DNA from: Prevotellaceae bacterium
GTDB taxonomy: Bacteria; Bacteroidota; Bacteroidia; Bacteroidales; UBA932
DNA length: 7,513 bases
Direction: 5' to 3'
Assembly: GCA_031259935.1 (NCBI GenBank)
Contig: JAIRKV010000073.1
Coordinates: 1-7,513, forward strand
Shown: in pieces, positions 1-3,935 of the stretch
How positions within the stretch are numbered: position 1 is the first letter of the stretch
Layout of the letters: each line of letters starts with the position of its first letter
Program-made: the position numbers and the translations under genes
Notes under the pieces: generated by a model
Databases searched by the model: none
What the model saw: only the letters and a program-made list of their open reading frames with translations
What the model was told of the DNA's origin: nothing

Positions 1-102
1 AGCGCAACTTTAAGAATACTCAATATCATTGCCGTCGTAATATCCTTTATTCTGATAGCACTGTTTATTATCGGAATAATAATTGCGTATTCGTATAATT
101 AA
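1..102 (+). CDS. C-terminal end of a membrane protein (5' partial)
   Basis: Frame 1 is open from the first base and stops with TAA at 100-102, giving 33 residues. Nearly all of it is one hydrophobic segment (IIAVVISFILIALFIIGIII) ending in AYSYN, so it is a C-terminal transmembrane helix with a very short tail. The upstream part lies outside the window and no family motif is left, so the function cannot be named. Small Bacteroidetes membrane proteins of the CD225 or DUF4190 kind can end like this, but that is a guess. The next gene starts 213 bp downstream, across a repeat-bearing spacer. Confidence 0.6.
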   Translation, partial: SATLRILNIIAVVISFILIALFIIGIIIAYSYN

Positions 103-140
103 TAATTTAAAGATTTAAATATTTAAAAATTTAAAGATTA
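103..140. repeat. AT-rich TTTAAAGATTTAA-type repeat
   Basis: This run of degenerate TTTAAAGATTTAAATATTTAA units directly follows the stop codon at 102. Very similar runs occur at 2901-2932 and 3349-3371. In all three places the run lies close to a CGTCATTGCGAG-type repeat, so the two seem to travel together. It is non-coding. Confidence 0.55.
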
Positions 141-164
141 CAGACAGAAGCAAACAAAAAAGCA

Positions 165-189
165 CGTCATTTCATTCCTCGCAATGACG
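165..189. repeat. Short palindromic CGTCATT...AATGACG element
   Basis: CGTCATT (165-171) pairs perfectly with AATGACG (183-189) around an 11-nt loop containing CCTCGC. It is a shortened relative of the CGTCATTGCGAG elements at 2866, 2977, 3378 and 3629 (the last inverted). The CGTCATTGCGAG motif is, from general knowledge, a dispersed intergenic repeat in many bacterial genomes. It could fold as a hairpin and help end the transcript of the upstream gene, but no U-tract follows. Confidence 0.5.
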
Positions 190-208
190 AACAAAAACAG
201 AGAAGAAA

Positions 209-284
209 AAAATTCGTGTGAATTCGTGTAATTCGTGGACAAAAAAATAAAGAACAAAAAAATTCATGTAAATTAGCGGACAAA
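209..284. repeat. AATTCGTGT...GTGGAC direct repeats, two copies
   Basis: AATTCGTGTGAATTCGTGTA followed by ATTCGTGGAC (211-240) is followed about 20 bp later by a degraded second copy, AATTCATGTAAATTAGCGGAC (261-281), both flanked by poly-A. The AATTCGTG/GTGGAC motif is a familiar intergenic repeat in Bacteroidetes (from memory, not searched). It lies just upstream of the start at 316 and no TAnnTTTG promoter element is visible there, so the promoter of the 316 gene is not identified. Confidence 0.5.
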
Positions 285-315
285 CAAAACAATTAATTAA
301 TAAAAAAATAAAATT

Positions 316-1989
316 ATGACAAAAACAAGTCTGAAAATATTAGTGTCGGCAGCCATCTTTGCGTGTACTGCCTGTGTTGCCGCAGCGCAGGCGCCGATAG
401 AAATCCGCACTGCCGAAGATATGGCGGCAATAGGAAAAGATGAAAATTCAACCAAAGGGTCGTATATTCTGATGAACGACCTGACGCTCGACAACTGGAT
501 ACCGGCAGGCAATATCGGCAGCGGAAAAGAGCATGGTTTTTCCGGCACGTTCGACGGTAACGGATACACGGTTACCATTACCGGTTTTCACGATTCGTCC
601 GCATACACAAAACTTGGGCTTTTCGGTTCGATAGATAAGGAAGGCAGGGTAAAAAACCTGTGCATAACCGGCAATATCAGTTATGCGGGTAACAGGAAAT
701 TTCTGTATATGGGCGGTATTGCAGGCATCAATTATGGACATATCGCCTGCTGCGTTTCCAAAATTGTAATTGAAGGCAATATCATTGCAGCAGTAAAAAA
801 ACCATCTGAAAAAGTGAAAGGACTGTTTGGTTATGAAGACGGCGTTTACGGCGGCGGTATTGCAGGCATCAATCTGGGGTCAATTACCAATTGTTATTCT
901 GCCGGGTCGGTGCTGGTTTACGGAGACAGAATGGCAATGCATGCAGGCGGAATAGCCGGCGGCAACGGACAGCCCGTTGGAGGCAGCATTGGCATCAGCA
1001 TAGGATCGGGCGGAGGCGGCATCAGCGTCAGTCAGGGAACAGTAAAGTCTTTTAATGTTATTTCGTACTGCTATTCCGTCGCCTCGATATTTTCCAGCGG
1101 CACCATTATTGCCGCATCCGGCGGAATAGCCGGATTCAACCATCCTTCGGGATTAATAAGCAAGTGCGTGGCATTGAACAAAACAATCGAAGCAAACGCC
1201 ACAACACGAAGTGCGGCAACGCCGGTGGCAAGTATTCCGTTTTCATATTACAGAAACCCCGATGTATATTACAGCGAAGATATTGCTATTCGCGAGTACA
1301 AAAACCGGCAGGAAAAGAAACCGGATAATTTTTCAAAAAAGAATGCGGTTGCCTTTTCTGCAACACAGGAACAGTCGTGGTGGACTTATCCCGACGGACT
1401 GACCGAAAAGCAGCGAAATACAAAATTCGGTTTCTACTTTGGCGAAGACGAACAGTCGCCATGGGTATGGAACGACAGACTCAACAGACCGGTTATGTAC
1501 TGGGAAAAAAACGGCATGTATGAAAGTCCGGAACCTCCGGTTTCTTCCATTCTCGAACTGCTGGAATTAGATGCAAATTCAATAAAAACGGAAAATTCCG
1601 ACATTAAGTGGACAATCGAAAACAATACGCTAACCGTCAGCGGCTGGGGCGATATTTCAGGTGCCAAGTGGGGCGATATTTCTGCTGTTACTTCCGTTAT
1701 CACAGGAGATAGCATCACCTCAATCGGGCATCATACTTTTACAATGTCGAAGATATCCACGTTTGTACTCGGCTCTGCAATAACAAAAATAGGATCTTAT
1801 GCGTTTTTCAACTGCAACAATCTTGTACAGATGGAATTGAAAAGCAGAACGCCTCCGGAAGTCGGCTCTTTTGCATTTATGTCGACGCCCATCAAAAAGG
1901 CGAAACTTATTGTACCGGCAGGCACGAAAGCCGTATATGAAAACAGCAAAGACTGGAAAAAGTTTGGAACAATAGAAGAACGAGAATAA
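316..1989 (+). CDS. Exported GLUG-repeat / BspA-like leucine-rich-repeat protein
   Basis: The protein has 557 aa. Residues 1-25 form a signal peptide (basic start, hydrophobic core, likely cleavage near AAAQA). Cys17 and Cys20 sit near the cleavage site, but neither makes a good lipobox. Residues about 30-90 (AEDMAAIG, YILMNDLTL, FSGTFDGNGYTVTI) are the usual lead-in to GLUG beta-helix repeats. GLUG-like repeats follow as GGIAGINYGHI (133-143), GGGIAGINLGSI (179-190), GGIAGGNG (211-218) and GGIAGFN (269-275). The third is interrupted by a Gly/Ser-rich stretch to about 240. Residues about 430-557 match the LRR_5/BspA type (WTIENNTLTVSG, ITSIGHHTF, ITKIGSYAFFNCNNL, LIVPAGTKAVYE). The family is surface or secreted and often binds or adheres, but the ligand cannot be read here. 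No Por-type C-terminal sorting domain is present. The ATG is preceded by an A-rich stretch with no Shine-Dalgarno. The GC content looks higher than in feoB. Confidence 0.88.
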   Translation: MTKTSLKILVSAAIFACTACVAAAQAPIEIRTAEDMAAIGKDENSTKGSYILMNDLTLDNWIPAGNIGSGKEHGFSGTFDGNGYTVTITGFHDSSAYTKLGLFGSIDKEGRVKNLCITGNISYAGNRKFLYMGGIAGINYGHIACCVSKIVIEGNIIAAVKKPSEKVKGLFGYEDGVYGGGIAGINLGSITNCYSAGSVLVYGDRMAMHAGGIAGGNGQPVGGSIGISIGSGGGGISVSQGTVKSFNVISYCYSVASIFSSGTIIAASGGIAGFNHPSGLISKCVALNKTIEANATTRSAATPVASIPFSYYRNPDVYYSEDIAIREYKNRQEKKPDNFSKKNAVAFSATQEQSWWTYPDGLTEKQRNTKFGFYFGEDEQSPWVWNDRLNRPVMYWEKNGMYESPEPPVSSILELLELDANSIKTENSDIKWTIENNTLTVSGWGDISGAKWGDISAVTSVITGDSITSIGHHTFTMSKISTFVLGSAITKIGSYAFFNCNNLVQMELKSRTPPEVGSFAFMSTPIKKAKLIVPAGTKAVYENSKDWKKFGTIEERE

Positions 1990-2082
1990 ATAAACCGTCA
2001 GATGTTAATTGACAATAAAAATAAGGGAGGTTTCCGAAAAGCCCTAAATAGAGTAGGAAAAATGAATAAAAATAAATGTATC

Positions 2083-2643
2083 ATGAAAAAAACAATCATT
2101 TTAGCCATCACTGCAATTGTTTTGGCTACAGGCGCATTTGCGCAGGAGAAAAAAATTGAGTTCGGCGTAAAAGCCGGTTTGAATTTAGCGCAAGAATATA
2201 CTGAAGATGCTAATACCACAGCGCGTATTGGTCTTCATGCAGGAGTTTTTGCAGAGTTTTTTATCAGTAACCGTTTGGGACTTCAACCTGAATTGCTATA
2301 TTCAATGCAGGGAGGTAAAGACAATACCGGCACAGACAAATTGGATTATATCAATTTGCCGGTTATTCTGAAAATTTACGTTCTCAATCGCGATTTGAGT
2401 ATTGATGTCGGGCTGCAAGCCGGTTATCTGTTAAGCGCCAATACCTCTTTCAAGTCTGGTACAGATCTTGATATTTACGAACGGTGTAACAAATTTGATG
2501 TTGCCGTTGCATTTGGCGCATCATACAAGTTTGCCGAAAAATTCCATGTTGGATTACGTTACAATATTGGAACGATAAAGATTGCAAAAACACTTGAACA
2601 TCGCAACAGAGTATCGCAACTTTACGTAGGTATGAAATTTTAA
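2083..2643 (+). CDS. Outer-membrane beta-barrel (porin-family, PorT-like) protein
   Basis: I take the ATG at 2083 as the start, giving 186 aa. It opens a textbook signal peptide, MKKTIILAITAIVLATGAFA followed by QEKK. In-frame starts at 2002 and 2062 would put 27 or 7 charged residues in front of it. The mature protein matches the small OMP_b-brl_2 (PF13568) pattern: GVKAGLNLA near residue 28, LGLQPELLYSMQGGK near 65, LDYINLPVILKIYV near 87, VGLQAGYLLSA near 109, FGASYKF near 144, and GLRYNIGT near 157. It ends in LYVGMKF, with the terminal Phe expected for barrel insertion. Its length fits an eight-stranded barrel. Family members are outer-membrane proteins, usually of unknown substrate. It follows the 316 gene by 93 bp in the same direction, so co-transcription is possible. 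A terminator lies 53 bp downstream. Confidence 0.87.
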   Translation: MKKTIILAITAIVLATGAFAQEKKIEFGVKAGLNLAQEYTEDANTTARIGLHAGVFAEFFISNRLGLQPELLYSMQGGKDNTGTDKLDYINLPVILKIYVLNRDLSIDVGLQAGYLLSANTSFKSGTDLDIYERCNKFDVAVAFGASYKFAEKFHVGLRYNIGTIKIAKTLEHRNRVSQLYVGMKF

Positions 2644-2696
2644 GACTTTACCGTTGAAATAACCATTTTTTCATTCAATTAAAGTTTATGCATGTA

Positions 2697-2736
2697 CGAA
2701 ACTGCCCGAAGATAATTCAGGCGGTTTCGTGTTTTA
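2697..2736 (+). terminator. Rho-independent terminator after the beta-barrel gene
   Basis: CGAAACTGCC (2697-2706) pairs with GGCGGTTTCG (2720-2729): 10 bp with one G-U wobble around a 13-nt loop, extendable by A2696-T2730. The T-rich tract TGTTTT follows at 2730-2735. Its position 53 bp after the stop codon fits the end of the 316-2643 transcription unit. The sequence is nearly symmetric, but no facing gene ends close enough to need it. Confidence 0.7.
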
Positions 2737-2865
2737 AACAATTGCCCTGTTACTGAAAAAACAGAATATTTCATAAAATTTTAATCCGACAGCAGTAATA
2801 AATAGTCGCTCCTTAACAAGTGCCGAAATCATTTGTTATAAACATTTATAAATGCAGATTTTGTT

Positions 2866-2900
2866 CGTCATTGCGAACTGCGAAGCAGGAAGCAATCCAG
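2866..2900 (+). repeat. CGTCATTGCGA...AATCCAG dispersed repeat
   Basis: The element starts CGTCATTGCGAACTG and ends AGCAATCCAG, with a GAAGCAGGAAGC centre. It has the same ends as the copy at 3378-3407. An AT-rich TTTAAAGATTTAATAATTTAA run follows at once (2901-2932), as is also seen next to the copy at 3378. This is a known type of dispersed intergenic repeat. No transposase is encoded in the window. Confidence 0.65.
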
Positions 2901-2998
2901 TATTTAAAGATTTAATAATTTAAAAATTTAAATGTTCTCAAAGTCCCTTTGGTCGCTGACTTGTGGCAAATAAAACCGTCATTGCGAGGGCGTCAGCC

Positions 2999-3025
2999 CG
3001 AAGCAACCGAAGCAACCGAAGCAAC
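2999..3025 (+). repeat. 9-bp tandem repeat, three copies
   Basis: CGAAGCAAC is repeated three times exactly, then runs into CGAAGCGCAG. The opposite arm (near 3594-3608, read as reverse complement) has a single copy, so the triplet is an expansion specific to the left arm. Confidence 0.85.
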
Positions 3026-3081
3026 CGAAGCGCAGCGGAGCTCAACGGAGTTAATCCAGAAAAAACACCGAAACAAACAAA

Positions 3082-3103
3082 CCTTATTTCCACCTTATTT
3101 CCA
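3082..3103 (+). repeat. 11-bp tandem duplication
   Basis: CCTTATTTCCA occurs twice in a row (3082-3092 and 3093-3103). The matching place in the opposite arm (3484-3495) has one copy, so the left arm gained one by slippage or the right arm lost one. Confidence 0.8.
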
Positions 3104-3176
3104 TAACAAAACAACCTTAGTAGCAAAAGACAACACACACCCGCCAACCTTATTACCTTATTGTTCATTTGTTTCC

Positions 3177-3324
3177 TGCATCCCGGCGGGATGCATCGCT
3201 CGGTAGAATTTCACCGCAACAAAGATTACGTGCGGAGCAGCGGCGGTTTTTCAAGTCATCTCCCGTAACCCGCACGTGCTGCATAAAGAGTTTCTACCGA
3301 GCGACGCATTCCTAACGGAATGCG
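3177..3324. repeat. Paired-hairpin core module (BIME-like)
   Basis: Hairpin 1 is TGCATCCCG-G-CGGGATGCA (3177-3195). Hairpin 2 is CGCATTCC-TAAC-GGAATGCG (3305-3324). Between them TCGCTCGGTAGAA (3196-3208) pairs perfectly with TTCTACCGAGCGA (3292-3304). Inside that, ACGTGCGG (3228-3235) pairs with CCGCACGT (3270-3277). The two ends are therefore imperfect inverted copies of one 32-33-nt unit, each carrying its own hairpin next to a GTAG/CTAC tetranucleotide. This is the plan of bacterial interspersed mosaic elements built from REP sequences, although REPs recognised by RAYT transposases usually have GTAG 5' of the hairpin. A 25-codon frame at 3191-3268 lies wholly inside the repeat and is probably not a gene. 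Confidence 0.7.
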
Positions 3325-3327
3325 AAT

Positions 3328-3427
3328 AAACAAATCAAGGCGCACAGCGATTTAATAATTTAAAGATTTCAAAGCATCGTCATTGCGAGCGAAGCGAAGC
3401 AATCCAGAATACTGAAAAACAAATCAA
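3328..3427. mobile_element. 78-bp insertion bounded by 11-bp direct repeats
   Basis: AAACAAATCAA occurs at 3328-3338 and again at 3417-3427. Between them lie 78 bp: GGCGCACAGCG, an AT-rich TTTAATAATTTAAAGATTT run, and a CGTCATTGCGAG...AATCCAG element (3378-3407). In the facing left arm the equivalent sequence (reverse complement of about 3163-3174, AAACAAATGAA) occurs once, and the flanks on both sides are colinear. The left arm thus acts as the empty site, and the right arm looks like it gained the AT-rich/CGTCATTGCGAG composite with a target-site duplication. It has no coding capacity, so movement would need a transposase in trans. Confidence 0.65.
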
Positions 3428-3758
3428 TAATAAGGTAATAAGGTTGAATGTGTGTTATCTTTTGCTACTAAGGTTGTTTTGTTGTGGAAATAAGGTTTTT
3501 TTTGTCTTTCTTTTTTCATTATTAATCATTTTAATCATGCAAATCAAAGTTCAGACGGTTTTTTCCTGATTAACTCCGTTGAACTCCGCTGCGCTTCGGT
3601 TGCTTCGGGCTAACGCCCTCGCAATGACGAACACAAAGAAGAAAACCGCTTATATTTTGCCGAATTTTAGCATGTATATATGTAAAGCACGGTATTTTTA
3701 TTCAATAATTTGCATTTATAAACTGTTTCAATACTTTTTAAGAAGCGACTGATTACGG

Positions 3759-3932
3759 TTATTTCCGTTTTTCGGGAATTTGATTAACATCTTTCATTTG
3801 TTTCGTAAAGCAGTTGCCTGAATATGCACAGCCTGTACATTTATTGTTTTTGTTTTTATATTTTTTATAAATCCTAAAAACAATATATGCAAAAGTAGCC
3901 ACGCCTGTTAATATAACTGCAAACCATTGCAT
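3759..3932 (-). CDS. FeoB-associated Cys-rich membrane protein
   Basis: This 57-codon gene reads from ATG at 3932 to TAA at 3759-3761. It starts 3 nt after the feoB stop, which strongly suggests translational coupling in one operon. The N-terminus, MQWFAVILTGVATFAYIVF, is a single membrane span. A basic stretch follows (RIYKKYKNKNNK), then the cysteine cluster KCTGCAYSGNC, then a short polar tail. This order (one helix, Lys-rich linker, CxxC plus a third Cys) matches the small FeoB-associated Cys-rich proteins (PF12669 type) encoded after feoB in many anaerobes. By the positive-inside rule the Cys cluster faces the cytoplasm, where it may receive Fe2+ from FeoB or help gate it; its role is not established. 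The cluster has three cysteines (C32, C35, C41), slightly fewer than some relatives. The gene is short enough to be missed by automatic calling. Confidence 0.85.
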   Translation of the reverse strand: MQWFAVILTGVATFAYIVFRIYKKYKNKNNKCTGCAYSGNCFTKQMKDVNQIPEKRK

Positions 3933-3935
3933 AAT

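Larger units (their letters stand above)
3081..3497. repeat. Third pair of inverted arms (layer 3), AACCTTATT type
   Basis: The left arm (about 3081-3163) and the right arm (about 3428-3497) are reverse complements at roughly nine in ten positions. Shared landmarks are CCTTATTTCCA, AACAAAACAACCTTAGTAGC, AAAAGA.AACACACA and AACCTTATTACCTTATT. The main differences are the 11-bp duplication and a 3-nt difference near 3141 (CCCGCC on the left, TTC on the right, read as complement). The motif ACCTTA is itself repeated about five times per arm. A transcript on either strand could fold into a long duplex. Confidence 0.85.
2977..3629. repeat. Second pair of inverted arms (layer 2), CGTCATTGCGAGGGCG type
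   Basis: The left arm, 2977-3066, begins CGTCATTGCGAGGGCGTCAG and runs through GAAGCGCAGCGGAGCTCAAC to GTTAATCCAGAAAAAAC. The right arm, 3561-3629, is its reverse complement with few substitutions: GTTAG for GTCAG, GTTCAAC for GCTCAAC, ATCAGG for ATCCAG. Both arms carry the small hairpin GGGC-N4-GCCC. The left arm has three copies of a 9-bp unit where the right has one. The right arm is set further from layer 3 by about 50 bp of AT-rich sequence (roughly 3505-3555) that the left lacks. Each arm looks like a long-form CGTCATTGCGAG element, with the two copies facing each other. Confidence 0.8.
2804..3750. repeat. Outer arms of the nested inverted repeat (layer 1)
   Basis: AGTCGCTCCTTAACAAGT (2804-2821) matches the reverse complement of ACTTTTTAAGAAGCGACT (3733-3750) at 16 of 18 positions. 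Further in, TTTATAAATGCAGATT (2845-2860) matches the reverse complement of 3707-3722 at 15 of 16. The order and direction of both blocks agree, so they form one pair of arms interrupted by short indels. Just outside, GTAAT also occurs on both sides (2796-2800 and, inverted, 3751-3755). The right arm begins 8 nt past the stop codon of the Cys-rich gene. No clear target-site duplication flanks the whole unit. Confidence 0.6.
2644..3758. other. Long non-coding region made of nested repeats
   Basis: About 1.1 kb lies between the beta-barrel gene and the end of the feo operon. I find no credible protein gene. The open frames here run through inverted-repeat arms and have no signal peptide, start context or family motif. 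The contents are a terminator, an outer inverted repeat (2804-2860 with 3707-3750), CGTCATTGCGAG elements, a second and third pair of arms, a paired-hairpin core and an insertion with direct repeats. Each is listed separately. Confidence 0.75.

Noticed and set aside
2002..2082. N-terminal extension of the beta-barrel protein
   Set aside because: It would place 27 charged residues before a perfect signal peptide that begins at the ATG at 2083.
2949..3206. 85-codon open frame (+) across the left repeat arms
   Set aside because: It lies entirely in inverted-repeat sequence. The EATEATEA run is just the 9-bp tandem repeat, and there is no signal peptide, domain or start context.
3191..3268. 25-codon frame starting MHRSVEFHRNKDYV inside the hairpin module
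   Set aside because: It begins in the hairpin stem and is wholly explained by the structured repeat. No start signal or family is recognisable.
2977..3629. CRISPR array
   Set aside because: The repeats are inverted, of unequal length and not separated by regular unique spacers; no cas gene is present. The 21-bp array at 6822 has no spacers at all.
2804..3750. Insertion sequence with its own transposase
   Set aside because: No open frame resembles a transposase on either strand and no target-site duplication bounds the whole unit, so only a non-autonomous or decayed element could be argued.
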